In this document: piece after piece, positions 7,721 to 17,356 of the stretch
Position numbering within the stretch: position 1 is the first letter of the stretch
Layout of the letters: each line of letters begins with the position of its first letter
NCBI GenBank assembly: GCA_003599865.1
Contig: QZKS01000083.1
Span: forward strand, 1 to 39,575
Direction: 5' to 3'
Source: Desulfobacteraceae bacterium
Lineage (GTDB): Bacteria; Desulfobacterota; Desulfobacteria; Desulfobacterales; SURF-7
Length of the DNA: 39,575 bases
Notes under the pieces: model-generated
Told to the model about the DNA's origin: nothing
Databases searched by the model: none
The model's input: the letters and a program-made list of their open reading frames with translations, nothing else
Position numbers and translations under genes: made by a program

Positions 7721-8647
7721 TCAGGTTGTCATTCCGGATGCCGCTTTGTAATCCATAAAACGCTTTAAAAAGAATTTGATATTTCCTTCGGAACTCCATC
7801 GGGCCGGAGCCTTGACAAGATTGTTTGCGAGCGCGCAAAATTGAGCGCTGGATGCGGCGGACGGGTACATTTCAATTACCGTACTGCGATTGATCAATGC
7901 CTGTCTCAGCAATGGATCGGTCGGCAGGAATCCGATATATTCCAGAACCACATCATTGATGAAACGTTCTACGGATTTGCTCAGGGTGAGATATACCATT
8001 TTGGCCTGCATTTCATCCTTGACCATGTTGACCAGAATTTTGAAATAATTGGTTCCGTGCCGGGAGGACATTACCTTGATCATGGCATAGGCGTCTGTAA
8101 TGGATGTGGGTTCATCGGTTGCCACAATAATGCATTCATCCGCCGCCAGATTGAAATAAATCACATTGGAAGAAATTCCGGCGCCGGTATCGATGAGAAG
8201 GATATCGACCATTTCTTCCAGAGATTCGAATTCGCTGAGAATGTTCAGTTTCTGCCCTTCCGTCAGATGGGTGAAATCCGCAAAACCGGAGCCGGCAGGA
8301 ATAATTCGAATTCCTTCCGGTCCGTCGGCCATGACTTCCGAGAGGGCTTTTTCCCCATTGATCACATGTCCCATATTGTAATGGGGATGAATCCGGAATA
8401 AGATATCGATATTGGCGAGACCGAGATCCGCATCAAGGATCATCACTTTTTTGCCCAGCCGGGAAAACGCAATCGCAAGGTTTCCGACAATATTGGTCTT
8501 CCCAACTCCTCCCTTTCCGCTGGTTACGGCGATTACTCTTGGCAGGTTGCTTCCTTTGGATAGCGGAAGGTTGTTGATACGGGCTTTTTTTTGCTGCTGG
8601 TGAATTTCGGTTTTGACGATTTCGCGTAAACTGTTTGCCTGGTCCAA
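7721..8647 (-). CDS. flhG: Flagellar number regulator FlhG (MinD-like ATPase)
   Basis: A 308-residue MinD/ParA-family ATPase that, with FlhF, sets flagellar number and position at the inner membrane. The deviant Walker A motif SGKGGVGKTNIVGNLA is near residue 43, and the MinD signature VMILDADLGLANIDILF follows. The DTGAGISSNV switch region is also present. The N-terminus (MDQANSLREIV) is the usual FlhG segment that stimulates FlhF GTPase. The start codon is TTG: AAGGAG lies 7-8 bases upstream and no nearby ATG fits. It sits 24 bases after flhF. Confidence 0.95.
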   Translation of the reverse strand: MDQANSLREIVKTEIHQQQKKARINNLPLSKGSNLPRVIAVTSGKGGVGKTNIVGNLAIAFSRLGKKVMILDADLGLANIDILFRIHPHYNMGHVINGEKALSEVMADGPEGIRIIPAGSGFADFTHLTEGQKLNILSEFESLEEMVDILLIDTGAGISSNVIYFNLAADECIIVATDEPTSITDAYAMIKVMSSRHGTNYFKILVNMVKDEMQAKMVYLTLSKSVERFINDVVLEYIGFLPTDPLLRQALINRSTVIEMYPSAASSAQFCALANNLVKAPARWSSEGNIKFFLKRFMDYKAASGMTT

Positions 8648-8671
8648 TTTCGATCTCCTTATATCGGTATT

Positions 8672-9763
8672 TCAGGATACATACCGGCTGCGGTTTAATA
8701 TCAGTCTGGATAAGTTGCGTTTGGTTGCGCACAGGATGTCTTCCGGCACCTTCTGTCCGGTTGTGACAAAGGAAACCGGAAGCGGATAGTCCAGAATCTG
8801 ATCAAGGATTCCTCCGCGTTGCCTGGTTTCATCGATTTTTGTAAAGATGTATGTTTGCGGGTGCAGTCGGGAAAAATAGGTAACCGCATCTTTCATATCA
8901 TTTTGTTTGGTCGTCGCACTGAGGACCAGATGGCAGGAGCCTGAAAATTTTTCCCCAAGAAGAGACACAAGATCCGCCATCCTTTCCGTGTCCAGATGGC
9001 TGTGACCTGCCGTATCGACCAGCACGATATCCCTGTTGTTCAGATTGCGCATGGCGGCCGTGATATCTTCTTTAGTAAAGGCCGTCAGGCAGGGGAGCCC
9101 GATGATGGAAGCATATGTCTTTAATTGCTCTACGGCTCCGATTCGATAGTTATCCACGGAAATGAGACCTACTTTTTTTTTGTGCTTCAGATAAAGATCT
9201 GCGGCCAGTTTGGCAATGGTGGTGGTTTTGCCCACGCCGGTCGGACCGATCAGGACGGCAAACGTCGGCGATCCCGAAGGCTGCAAAGAGGCCTCTTTCT
9301 GAAACGGATTGCATACATGGATGGAATCCAGAAGTGTCTGATAGACCTGTTTGGCGATTTCCACATTTTCCGGGTTTTGATGTAAGGGATTTTGGAAGAC
9401 CTTATGAAAAAATGTATTCACCCGTTTTTCGGAGATTCCGGACTTGATCAGCCGTGAATACATTTTTACGCTGTCCGGACAGGCCTGGAACGCTTCCGGA
9501 AGTCCTTTGGGCTGCGAAAGCAGAAACAGCATTTCCTTGATGTTTGAGATTTCCTCCCGGATGGTTTTGGCGCCGGTCGGATATCCGCTGTCCGCCGGTT
9601 GACCGGGAAGCGCCGTTATTTCAAATCGATCCTTCCCATAAGGGTCACAGGCGTTTTTTCGAATACGCCGGGTGGATAGAATCATGGCGTCCGGACCCAG
9701 CTCTTTTTTAATCTTGCTGACCCCTTCCTGAATACTTTTTGTTTTATATTTCTTAACGACCAT
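8672..9763 (-). CDS. flhF: Flagellar placement GTPase FlhF
   Basis: FlhF is the SRP-type GTPase that targets the nascent flagellum to its cell site. This 363-residue protein begins with the family B-domain (KKYKTKSIQEGVSKIKKELG) and has an NG domain with G1 GPTGVGKTTTIAKLA, G3 VDTAGHSH and a G4 TKIDE. The start overlaps the flhA stop by 11 bases, so the two are probably translationally coupled. The product is of ordinary length for the family. Confidence 0.97.
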   Translation of the reverse strand: MVVKKYKTKSIQEGVSKIKKELGPDAMILSTRRIRKNACDPYGKDRFEITALPGQPADSGYPTGAKTIREEISNIKEMLFLLSQPKGLPEAFQACPDSVKMYSRLIKSGISEKRVNTFFHKVFQNPLHQNPENVEIAKQVYQTLLDSIHVCNPFQKEASLQPSGSPTFAVLIGPTGVGKTTTIAKLAADLYLKHKKKVGLISVDNYRIGAVEQLKTYASIIGLPCLTAFTKEDITAAMRNLNNRDIVLVDTAGHSHLDTERMADLVSLLGEKFSGSCHLVLSATTKQNDMKDAVTYFSRLHPQTYIFTKIDETRQRGGILDQILDYPLPVSFVTTGQKVPEDILCATKRNLSRLILNRSRYVS

Positions 9764-11852
9764 GTCGCAACATTACCCTGCCGGTTGATTTGATTTGAAT
9801 ATTCTGAAGGATTTCCGCGTGTGAAAAAACAAATACGGATGGCGCAAACTGTTCGACGAGCTTTCTCAGATGCCGTCTTAATAAAGGTGAACAGAGAATA
9901 ATCGGCTGAATACTGACGGCCATGATTTTTTCGATTTCCTCCTTGATGGAGCCGACAATCGAATCCACGATTTTGGGTTCGGCTGCCAGGTAGGATCCGT
10001 GGTCCGTATGCTGGATGGATTTGGTCAGAACGTTTTCCACTTCCTGATCAACGGTGATCACGGGAAGAACCCCCTCATCCTGGACATAGGGGCTTAACAT
10101 CGAACGGGCAAGCTTCTGTCTGACATATTCGGTCAGCAGGTCCGGGTCCTTGCTCATCGGGGCATAGTCTGCCAGAACTTCCACAATCGTCAGGAGGTCC
10201 CGAACGGAAACCCGTTCTCGCAGGAGGTTTTGCAGGACTTTTTGCAGAATCCCGAGAGGAAGCTGATTGGGAATCAGCTCTTCTACCGCTTTGGGATGGG
10301 TTTTGGCCAGATTGTCCAGAAGATGCTGAACCTCCTGCCTGCCCAGAAGATCCGATGCATTATTCCGGATCACCTCCGTAAGATGGGTGGCGATAACCGT
10401 AGCGTTGTCGACTACCGTATAGCCGTTGAATTTGGCATCTTCTTCTTTTTCCGGCGGAATCCACAATGCCGGAAGATTGAATGCCGGCTCCATTGTGGGA
10501 ACGCCTTCAATCTTGCGGGTTACATTGCCCGGATCCATGGCCAGAAGATGATTGACCATCAGTTCGGAGCCGGCCATCTGGACACCTTTAATCATCAGCC
10601 GGTATTCCGAGGGTTTTAATTTCAGGTTATCCCGGATATGAACCGGTGGTATGATAATTCCCATTTCGGTTGCAAACTGTCTCCGGATGGATCGAATTCT
10701 GCCCAGAAGATCTCCGGCCTGTTCGCTGTCCACCAGCGGTATCAATCCATACCCAACCTCAAGCTCCATGGCATCGAGGGTTAGGAGATGCTCGACTTCT
10801 TCGGGGCCCGCATGCTCCGTTGCTTTTTTATCCGCCGCCGCAGGAAGGGGTTCTTTGACCTTTTTTCGGATAACAGACTGATAATAATAAACCGCTCCGA
10901 TCAGGATCAGGGAAAGCGTCATAAACGGAAATGCCGGGAGCCCGGGAACCATTCCGATCATGAATACGACAGCAGCTCCAATATAAATGGGATTGGGATT
11001 GGCAAAAATCAGATTCAGAAACTCTCTGCCCATTCGATCTTCGGATGCGGCCCTGGATACGAGGAGGCCTGCGGAAGTGGAGATGATGAGTGCCGGAATC
11101 TGTGTGATTAGACCGTCACCCACCGTAAGCAGGGTGTAATTTTCCGCGGCATCGATCATGCTCATTCCTTGCTGAAATACACCGATGATAAATCCGCCGA
11201 TAATATTGATGGCGGTGATGATAATTCCGGCAATGGCATCGCCTCGTACAAACTTGCTGGCACCGTCCATGGCGCCATGGAATTCCGATTCTTTGGCAAT
11301 CACCTTTCTCCGTTCACGGGCTTCATTTTCATCAATAATGCCGGCATTTAAATCCGCGTCGATGGCCATCTGCTTGCCGGGCATGCCATCCAGTGTAAAT
11401 CGGGCCGCTACCTCTGCAATCCGGCCGGAGCCTTTGGTAATAACAATAAAATTGATCAGAACCAGAATGACAAAAATGATCATTCCGATAACATAGTTGC
11501 CGCCGACGACAAAACTGCCGAATGATTTGATAATGGCTCCTGCCGCCAGGCTTCCTTCACTGCCGTGCAACAGAATGAGGCGGGTCGAGGCGACATTCAG
11601 GGAAAGGCGGAACAGGGTCAGAATCAGAAGGACGGAGGGAAAAATGGAAAAATCCAAAGGGGATACGGTATACATGGTGGTAATGAGAACAATGATCGCA
11701 ATGGTAATGTTCAGAGCCAGCAAAAGATCCAGTATGACAGGAGGGAGCGGGAGCAGCATTGCACAGAGAATGCCGATCACGGTCACGACCATGGCCATGT
11801 CCGTATAATCTTTTACGATGTCTTTCAGGATCCTGAGGATTTCCTTTTTCAT
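9753..11852 (-). CDS. flhA: Flagellar export gate protein FlhA
   Basis: FlhA forms the nonameric export gate ring of the flagellar type III apparatus. The 699-residue protein has about eight membrane helices in its first 330 residues. It includes the conserved FHIPEP-family segment GMPGKQMAIDADLNAGIID and, in the cytoplasmic domain, YRLMIKGVQMAGSELM and RVSVRDLLTIVEVLADYA. The length is standard. The 144-base gap to flhB holds a candidate sigma-54 promoter (11959-11974), the only sizeable break in the motA-to-fliA gene run apart from the fliL-fliM gap. Confidence 0.98.
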   Translation of the reverse strand: MKKEILRILKDIVKDYTDMAMVVTVIGILCAMLLPLPPVILDLLLALNITIAIIVLITTMYTVSPLDFSIFPSVLLILTLFRLSLNVASTRLILLHGSEGSLAAGAIIKSFGSFVVGGNYVIGMIIFVILVLINFIVITKGSGRIAEVAARFTLDGMPGKQMAIDADLNAGIIDENEARERRKVIAKESEFHGAMDGASKFVRGDAIAGIIITAINIIGGFIIGVFQQGMSMIDAAENYTLLTVGDGLITQIPALIISTSAGLLVSRAASEDRMGREFLNLIFANPNPIYIGAAVVFMIGMVPGLPAFPFMTLSLILIGAVYYYQSVIRKKVKEPLPAAADKKATEHAGPEEVEHLLTLDAMELEVGYGLIPLVDSEQAGDLLGRIRSIRRQFATEMGIIIPPVHIRDNLKLKPSEYRLMIKGVQMAGSELMVNHLLAMDPGNVTRKIEGVPTMEPAFNLPALWIPPEKEEDAKFNGYTVVDNATVIATHLTEVIRNNASDLLGRQEVQHLLDNLAKTHPKAVEELIPNQLPLGILQKVLQNLLRERVSVRDLLTIVEVLADYAPMSKDPDLLTEYVRQKLARSMLSPYVQDEGVLPVITVDQEVENVLTKSIQHTDHGSYLAAEPKIVDSIVGSIKEEIEKIMAVSIQPIILCSPLLRRHLRKLVEQFAPSVFVFSHAEILQNIQIKSTGRVMLRHGR

Positions 11853-11958
11853 TCCATACTCCTGCTTTTTTATTCAATACCGGTAAAGGTTTGCTGAAAA
11901 ATTCCGGATGGAGTCGACCATATTTTGACATTCATGTTGAAAGAATGACGTATCCTTT

Positions 11959-11974
11959 GGCAAAGATCCTGCCG
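11959..11974 (-). promoter_or_regulatory. Weaker candidate sigma-54 promoter before flhA
   Basis: The minus strand reads CGGCAGGATCTTTGCC: GGCA and TTGC cores at the correct 12-base GG-to-GC offset, but both flanking bases (C before GG, C after GC) depart from consensus. It lies in the flhB-flhA gap, about 105 bases before the flhA ATG. It could be a chance match; it would allow independent expression of flhA-flhF-flhG-fliA. Confidence 0.4.
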
Positions 11975-11996
11975 GCCAGGATCGGGAACAACAGGC

Positions 11997-13067
11997 TTAA
12001 GATGTTTTTCCTTTGAGTTTGTAGACATATGCGAGCAGTTCTGCGACAGCCTGAAAGAATTGCGCCGGGACCTCTTCTCCGATATCGATTAATTTATACA
12101 AATTCTGAGCCAACTCTTTATTCTCAACCACAGGAACATCGTGTTCATGGGCAATTGCCTTGATTCTCTCTGCAATCCGGCCGGCACCTTTGGCAACAAT
12201 TCTGGGCGCATTCATTTTTGAGGCATCATATTGAATGGCAATGGCCAGATGTGTCGGGTTGGTGACAACCACGTCGGATTTCGGCACTTCCTGCATCATT
12301 CTTTTTCTTGCCGCCTGGTACTGGAGTGTCTTGATGCGGGATTTCACCTGCGGATCACCTTCGCTTTGCTTGGCTTCTTCCTTGATTTCCTGCTTGGTCA
12401 TTTTCATCTGTTCCATGAATTGCCATCGCTGAAAGAGATAATCCAGAATCGATAGGAAGATCATGACCACAATGACCCAGAAAAAGATTTTAAAGGCTAT
12501 CCGCACTGTGTATAAGAGAATAAAATCAATCTGCACGGTGTGCAGCATTTTGATTCCGGCGATTTCACTAATGACAATATACCATGCAATCACTCCGATA
12601 ATGATCAGTTTCAGGGTTGACTTGACGGCCTCAAAAAGCGCTTTTTTGGAAAATAATCTTCCGAAACCTTTGATAATACTTAATCGATCCCATTTGGGTT
12701 CGATGGCCTTGAAGGCGATCACAAATCCGACCTGAACAAATCCGCTCAATAGCGCCATGATAAATACAGCCGTAAAAACAGGAGCAAGGATTATCAGGGT
12801 TCGAAAGCCGAATGTCCGAAGCAGGAAAACACAATCGATGAAGTTCATCTCCGGGATGTGGTGAAACGTAAAACTTTGCCGCATAAGGGAAAGCAGTTCT
12901 TTGTAGTATAACAGATAACCAAATCCATACAAGGTCAGCAGGCCTGCCAGCAGAACGAAGACGGACTGGATCTCCGTGCTTTTGGGAACCTGACCCTCTT
13001 CCCTGGATTTTTGGAGTTTTCGCGGGGTCGCCTGTTCGGTTTTTTCCTGAAAACTGTCATCCGCCAT
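11997..13067 (-). CDS. flhB: Flagellar export switch protein FlhB
   Basis: FlhB is the export-apparatus component that changes substrate specificity from rod/hook to filament. The 356-residue protein begins with FQEKTEQATPRKLQKSREEG, the family N-terminus, followed by four membrane helices (about 30-215). The autocleavage motif NPTH occurs in VVVTNPTHLAIAIQYD, and the C-terminal domain ends EEVPAQFFQAVAELLAYVYKLK. A second copy of this terminal domain alone is encoded at 2579-2851. It lies 12 bases after fliR. Confidence 0.98.
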   Translation of the reverse strand: MADDSFQEKTEQATPRKLQKSREEGQVPKSTEIQSVFVLLAGLLTLYGFGYLLYYKELLSLMRQSFTFHHIPEMNFIDCVFLLRTFGFRTLIILAPVFTAVFIMALLSGFVQVGFVIAFKAIEPKWDRLSIIKGFGRLFSKKALFEAVKSTLKLIIIGVIAWYIVISEIAGIKMLHTVQIDFILLYTVRIAFKIFFWVIVVMIFLSILDYLFQRWQFMEQMKMTKQEIKEEAKQSEGDPQVKSRIKTLQYQAARKRMMQEVPKSDVVVTNPTHLAIAIQYDASKMNAPRIVAKGAGRIAERIKAIAHEHDVPVVENKELAQNLYKLIDIGEEVPAQFFQAVAELLAYVYKLKGKTS

Positions 13068-13079
13068 TTTGGAATCCTG

Positions 13080-13868
13080 TTATTGGGCGCCCAATAGGGT
13101 TAATATGGTGGTAAATAAAAGAGGCAGTTTGATGAGATAGGATCGGGTTGCCATAACGATAATCTGAAGCGAAATTCCAAAAAAGAATAAACCCACGACA
13201 ATATTGACCGGAAAAGCGGCAATGAGAATATTCATCTGGGGTGAAAATTTTGCACTCAGACCAAACGCGGTACTGACAAAAAGCAAGGCGACCATTCCCG
13301 GCGCGCCGATTTTTAAGGAAAGGATGAAGATGTCTGCAGAAAGCGTCAGGAACTTCTCCATCAGTTCTTTTTGCAGGGAGACCGTTCCCACATCAATCAG
13401 CTGAAAGCTTTCGGAAATCGCACAGATCATAATGTGATGGCCTCCCAGAAGAAGAAAGACCAGAAGTACAACCCAGTAGGCGAGCTGATCTAAAATGGAT
13501 ACCTGTCCACCGGACTGCGGGTCGATTACGTTGATCATGGCAAAACCCATCTGGAAGCTGACCAGCTGTCCGGCAAGCTGAATGGCGGTAAAGAACAGGC
13601 GGACACTCAGTCCCAGAACCGCTCCGACGATCAGCTCGGAAACCATAAAGATTAAAAATCCGGCAAGGGAATGGGGAAACAGAAGCGGATCAATGGTTAC
13701 GACGGTATACAGTCCCAGGGAAATGACAAGGGCAAGGCCGGTTTTCACCAGCCCCGGCAGCACCTGTGTGCCGAAAATGGGGAATAAAAACAGGATAACA
13801 CTGACCCGCGTCAGCACGAGCAGAAACACTTTAAATTGATCGGGTGAAATGTTGATGATTTCGGTCAT
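13080..13868 (-). CDS. fliR: Flagellar export protein FliR
   Basis: FliR is a core channel subunit of the flagellar export gate with FliP and FliQ. The protein (262 residues from 13868) is strongly hydrophobic, with about six membrane segments, and contains FSQ-type family features such as LAGQLVSFQMGFAMINVIDP and VGLFFFGISLQIIV. The ATG at 13868 gives the typical FliR length and N-terminus (MTEIINISPDQFKVFLLVLTR, split); an upstream ATG at 13898 adds ten polar residues and lacks a ribosome-binding site. It is 37 bases after fliQ. Confidence 0.95.
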   Translation of the reverse strand: MTEIINISPDQFKVFLLVLTRVSVILFLFPIFGTQVLPGLVKTGLALVISLGLYTVVTIDPLLFPHSLAGFLIFMVSELIVGAVLGLSVRLFFTAIQLAGQLVSFQMGFAMINVIDPQSGGQVSILDQLAYWVVLLVFLLLGGHHIMICAISESFQLIDVGTVSLQKELMEKFLTLSADIFILSLKIGAPGMVALLFVSTAFGLSAKFSPQMNILIAAFPVNIVVGLFFFGISLQIIVMATRSYLIKLPLLFTTILTLLGAQ

Positions 13869-13905
13869 GGTATATTTTCCGGACGCTGCCGACACCATCA
13901 GAAAA

Positions 13906-14175
13906 CTATCGAATGTACATGGGGATGTTGATGATGATCTTCTGGGTATAGGTTGTCAGTTTTTCCAGCATCCATGGTGCAAAAAAGAGAAGACCAAGAA
14001 AAACAGCGAGAATTTTCGGGATAAAGGAAAGTGTCATTTCCTGAATAGATGTTACCGCCTGGAAAATGCTTACCGCTAATCCGACAATAAGGCCCAGTCC
14101 CAGCATCGGCATGGAAACGATAATGGTCAGTATAATGGCTTCTTTGGCAAAATTGACGACAAATTCAGGGGTCAT
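13906..14175 (-). CDS. fliQ: Flagellar export protein FliQ
   Basis: An 89-residue protein with two membrane helices, a standard FliQ. It starts MTPEFVVNFAKEAIILTI and contains LGLIVGLAVSIFQAVTSIQEMTLSFIPK (two adjoining stretches), the most conserved part of the family. The start at 14175 overlaps the fliP stop in an ATGA arrangement and gives the usual length; an upstream ATG at 14226 would run through fliP coding sequence. Confidence 0.97.
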   Translation of the reverse strand: MTPEFVVNFAKEAIILTIIVSMPMLGLGLIVGLAVSIFQAVTSIQEMTLSFIPKILAVFLGLLFFAPWMLEKLTTYTQKIIINIPMYIR

Positions 14176-14990
14176 GTGACAAACATCCCGAAACTGTTCA
14201 GCATGGACCCGACAATCATATGCCATCCATCCACAAGAACGAACAGCATCAGTTTGAACGGGAGTGATATCATAATCGGCGGAAGCATCATCATGCCCAT
14301 GGACAGGAGAACGCTGGCCACCACCATATCGATGATTAAAAAGGGAATGTACAATACAAAACCGATGATAAACGCGGTTTTCAGTTCACTGATCACAAAA
14401 GCCGGTATCAGCGTCAGCAAAGAGACATCATCCTGCGTCTGGGGCCTTTTTGCCTTGGAGGCCTTGACAAACAAGGCCAGGTCCTTTTCGCGGGTATTGC
14501 TCAGCATGAATTTTCGCATGGGGGTCTGCGCATTGGCAAATGCTTCCTGATAGGTCATTTTTTCCGCCAGATAGGGACTCAGTGCGTTTTGATAAATATT
14601 TTGCCAGACCGGCGACATGATAAAAAAGGTCAAAAACAGGGAAAGGCCGATCAAAATCTGGTTGGGAGGGCTCTGCTGGGTCCCCAATGCCTGACGGAGA
14701 AAGTGAAAAACAATCACGAGCCGGGTAAAGGAAGTCATGAGGATCAGTATGGCAGGGGCCAGAGAAAGGATGGTCAAGAGGGCGATGATTTCCAGAACAA
14801 CGGCGACCTTGCCCGGATCATTTGTTTTTTCCAGACTGAGATTCAGGGAGGGGATCGTGAGATCCGCGCTGTTTCCCATATCAGGGAGTAAAAACAGAAG
14901 GATGAGGGATAGAAAGAGAAGCAACAGGATGGTTCGTTTTCCGAAACCGGGTCCGGATAAACGGTTATGCAAATCGATATGTTGTTTCAT
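14172..14990 (-). CDS. fliP: Flagellar export protein FliP
   Basis: FliP makes the pentameric core of the export pore. The 272-residue protein has a cleavable-looking hydrophobic N-terminus (about 18-42), then the family features SLAPAILILMTSFTRLVIV, FLRQALGTQQSPPNQILIGL and, near the end, VVASVLLSMGMMMLPPIMIS. It overlaps both fliO (ATGA) and fliQ (ATGA), so the fliOPQ genes are tightly coupled. Confidence 0.98.
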   Translation of the reverse strand: MKQHIDLHNRLSGPGFGKRTILLLLFLSLILLFLLPDMGNSADLTIPSLNLSLEKTNDPGKVAVVLEIIALLTILSLAPAILILMTSFTRLVIVFHFLRQALGTQQSPPNQILIGLSLFLTFFIMSPVWQNIYQNALSPYLAEKMTYQEAFANAQTPMRKFMLSNTREKDLALFVKASKAKRPQTQDDVSLLTLIPAFVISELKTAFIIGFVLYIPFLIIDMVVASVLLSMGMMMLPPIMISLPFKLMLFVLVDGWHMIVGSMLNSFGMFVT

Positions 14991-15421
14991 GAAATCCCAT
15001 TCTCCATCGATCCTGTCTTCTGAGGTTGCGGTTTCATCGGTTTGACATTGTTTTCCGCAGAAGCGTTTACCAGCTTTTGGAAAAAGCTCCTGCTCTCTTT
15101 CGGTTCCGAAAGGGAAAAATCTTCTTCTGTTTCAATCGTTGAAAGACAGTTGATTGAATTGGATGTGATACCGATGAGGATTTTCCGGCCCAGCACATCC
15201 AGCAATACCACTTTTTCCTTGGGAGCCAGATGAAGGGATGCAATCTGCCTGATCATGCCTTGACCGCGAAAGCTGCTTTGTCCGGAGAGGATTTTTTTCA
15301 TCCAGTACAGGACGAGAAAAAGAACCGCCAGAACAATGCACAGCATGATCCCGCTTTTCAGCATGGTGACCCAGAGATCCGGCATGACGGCAACCGATGT
15401 GGATGGATCCATTGGATTCAT
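14987..15421 (-). CDS. fliO: Flagellar biosynthesis protein FliO
   Basis: FliO is a small membrane protein that helps FliP assemble. This 144-residue product has one membrane helix (about 21-43, GIMLCIVLAVLFLVLYWMKK) followed by a FliO-type domain (IRQIASLHLAPKEKVVLLDV, GRKILIGITSNSINCL). The remaining C-terminus is polar and probably disordered. Its ATG overlaps the fliN stop by four bases and its stop overlaps the fliP start. Confidence 0.92.
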   Translation of the reverse strand: MNPMDPSTSVAVMPDLWVTMLKSGIMLCIVLAVLFLVLYWMKKILSGQSSFRGQGMIRQIASLHLAPKEKVVLLDVLGRKILIGITSNSINCLSTIETEEDFSLSEPKESRSFFQKLVNASAENNVKPMKPQPQKTGSMENGIS

Positions 15422-15750
15422 TGGCCAAGACTCCGCACTCGTTCGAGTGGACTGATGATGTCCGTCAGCCGGACACCGAATTTTTCATTGACAACCACGA
15501 CCTCACCCCTGGCAACCAGTTTCCGGTTGATATAAATTTCAAGAGGCTCTCCGGCCAGCTTGTTGAGTTCAATCACCGATCCCTGGCCCAGTTGAAGAAG
15601 ATCATTGATCAGCATTTTGGTTTTTCCCAGCTCAACGGAGAGTTCCAGCGGAATATCCAGAATAAAATCCAGATCGGTTCGTTCACTGTTGTCTTCATTG
15701 GCGCTGAGATTTCCGGATCGGGCGTCTTTTGTTTTGTTTTCTTCGTTCAT
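15418..15750 (-). CDS. fliN: Flagellar switch protein FliN
   Basis: FliN builds the lower C ring and binds the FliH export complex. After a polar tail (1-28), the 110-residue protein has a complete SpoA domain: FILDIPLELSVELGKTKMLI, LLQLGQGSVIELNKLAGEPL, and IYINRKLVARGEVVVVNEKFGVRLTDI (two pieces). Single SpoA domain, normal size. GAGG is 6-7 bases before the ATG, which lies 7 bases after fliM. Confidence 0.98.
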   Translation of the reverse strand: MNEENKTKDARSGNLSANEDNSERTDLDFILDIPLELSVELGKTKMLINDLLQLGQGSVIELNKLAGEPLEIYINRKLVARGEVVVVNEKFGVRLTDIISPLERVRSLGQ

Positions 15751-15757
15751 GGCAACC

Positions 15758-16735
15758 TCATTCTAACGGTATCTGTTTAGTTACACGAAATGCTTGAAAT
15801 CCTCTTTGAACTCCGGCATATCCCTCAAGTTTGGGAAAGCCTTCCACCATCCCGGTCAACGGGCCGTCGGCATCCTGGTCTAGTTGTATAATATCTCCTG
15901 TTTTCATATGGATCAGTCGTTCACCGGTGATCTGGACCGTTCCCAGCTGAACCCTGACATCCACCTTTGAGTCCAGAATGATTTCCCGTAACCGTTTTTG
16001 CCAGGTACGGTCGACATCCAGGGTTTCCGCCTGAAACCCCGCGGTGAGGATGCTTCTGAGCGGCTCCAGCATGGCATAGGGAAGACAGACGATGAACATT
16101 CCGGCGGATTGTTCGAGTTCGATTTCGAATTTTGTGACGATCACCAGATCCGTAGGAAGAACGATGGCTGCGAATTGCGGATTGACTTCTGATTTGACAA
16201 AAACCGTTTTGATGGGTTCTACCGGTTCCCATGCCTCCTCAAGATCTTTCAGACAGGCGATGACAACCTTTTTGACCATGGTTTCCTCGATTTTGGTAAA
16301 ATCTCTTCCTTCGATTTTTGCCTGTCCGGTTGCTTTTCCGCCGAAAAAAGTGTCAATCAGATTAAAGACCAGTTGGGTTTCCAGAACCATCAGGGCGTGT
16401 CCTCTCAGCGGATCCATGCGGAACAGATGGAGACTGGTCGGAACCGGAAGAGATCTTATGAAGTCGCCGAATTTCAGGGTTTCCATTGCTTCTGCACTGA
16501 TATCGATGGTTTTATGAAGAAGCGATGACATGGTTGCCCGGATTTCACGGGCAAAACGTTCGTTGATTACCTCAAACGTGGGCATCCTGCCCCGGATCAC
16601 TCTCTCCTGACTGGCAAAATCATATAGGTCGGTCTTCAGGTCATCGGATGGCTTGTCTGTTTCAGCCTCGATCTTTCCGGCGCTTAAACCCGATAATAGA
16701 CTATCCACTTCTTCTTGTGACAGGATTTCGCTCAT
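15758..16735 (-). CDS. fliM: Flagellar motor switch protein FliM
   Basis: FliM joins FliG to FliN in the C ring and receives phosphorylated CheY. The 325-residue protein starts with the CheY-P-binding peptide (MSEILSQEEVDSLLSGLSAG). A CheC/CheX-like middle domain (about 45-230) contains RIRG-type VIRGRMPTFEVINERFARE and LVFNLIDTFFGGKA, and a C-terminal SpoA domain (about 250-320) closes the protein. The N-terminal peptide is the same motif found in ten copies in the protein at 4890-6884. An 89-base gap separates it from fliL. Confidence 0.98.
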   Translation of the reverse strand: MSEILSQEEVDSLLSGLSAGKIEAETDKPSDDLKTDLYDFASQERVIRGRMPTFEVINERFAREIRATMSSLLHKTIDISAEAMETLKFGDFIRSLPVPTSLHLFRMDPLRGHALMVLETQLVFNLIDTFFGGKATGQAKIEGRDFTKIEETMVKKVVIACLKDLEEAWEPVEPIKTVFVKSEVNPQFAAIVLPTDLVIVTKFEIELEQSAGMFIVCLPYAMLEPLRSILTAGFQAETLDVDRTWQKRLREIILDSKVDVRVQLGTVQITGERLIHMKTGDIIQLDQDADGPLTGMVEGFPKLEGYAGVQRGFQAFRVTKQIPLE

Positions 16736-16824
16736 ATTGTTCCGTTGCCTTTTGTGCTATGGAGAAGCCGGTTCAGGTTGTTCATTTCCCATACGTTTAT
16801 ATTGTTGAACCAATGGTACGTCGT

Positions 16825-17334
16825 TCACTGGATGTAGAAGTCGGTAAAATACAGATTGCGGATTCCGGGCTTTTGTAAAATCGTATTAATTTTTATAATC
16901 AGTTCCTTCCGCAGTGAAATTTTTCCTTCGATACCCTGAATGTCGGCAAGCGATTTGCCGCTCAGTATCATTACCACGGCATCTTTGATCTGCGGTTTTC
17001 CGGCTTGAATCTCTTCGGAAAATCCCTTGTTGGATGATTCCAGTTCAATGGTTGTTTTCAGGAAGCGTTTTCCGCCCGGATCATTCAGGTTGACAACAAA
17101 GCTTTCCAGCGGAATGATCTGTGACCATTCACCGTTCCGGGAGCTTGTTTTGCCGGTTTTCACAGGGGAAATAGGTTTCGGATCCGTTTCAGCCGGGGAC
17201 GGCTTCAGCAGAAAATAGCCGAGCACGCCTCCGGATACAATGACAACCGCCGCGGCCGCAGCAATGACCCATTTCAACGGGAGTTTGTTTTTCCTGCCGG
17301 ATTCTTCTTTGACTTCCGCTTTTTCTTCCGCCAT
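16825..17334 (-). CDS. fliL: Flagellar basal-body protein FliL
   Basis: FliL forms a ring around stator units and supports torque generation. The 169-residue protein has one membrane helix (about 20-44) and a typical periplasmic domain with LESFVVNLNDPGGKRFLKTT, KPQIKDAVVMILSGKSLADI and a final RNLYFTDFYIQ. GGAGA sits 6 bases before the ATG. A divergent FliL-like domain also ends the protein at 4890-6884, so the cluster has two. Confidence 0.96.
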   Translation of the reverse strand: MAEEKAEVKEESGRKNKLPLKWVIAAAAAVVIVSGGVLGYFLLKPSPAETDPKPISPVKTGKTSSRNGEWSQIIPLESFVVNLNDPGGKRFLKTTIELESSNKGFSEEIQAGKPQIKDAVVMILSGKSLADIQGIEGKISLRKELIIKINTILQKPGIRNLYFTDFYIQ

Positions 17335-17356
17335 GATTTTCTCCGGATAAACATTT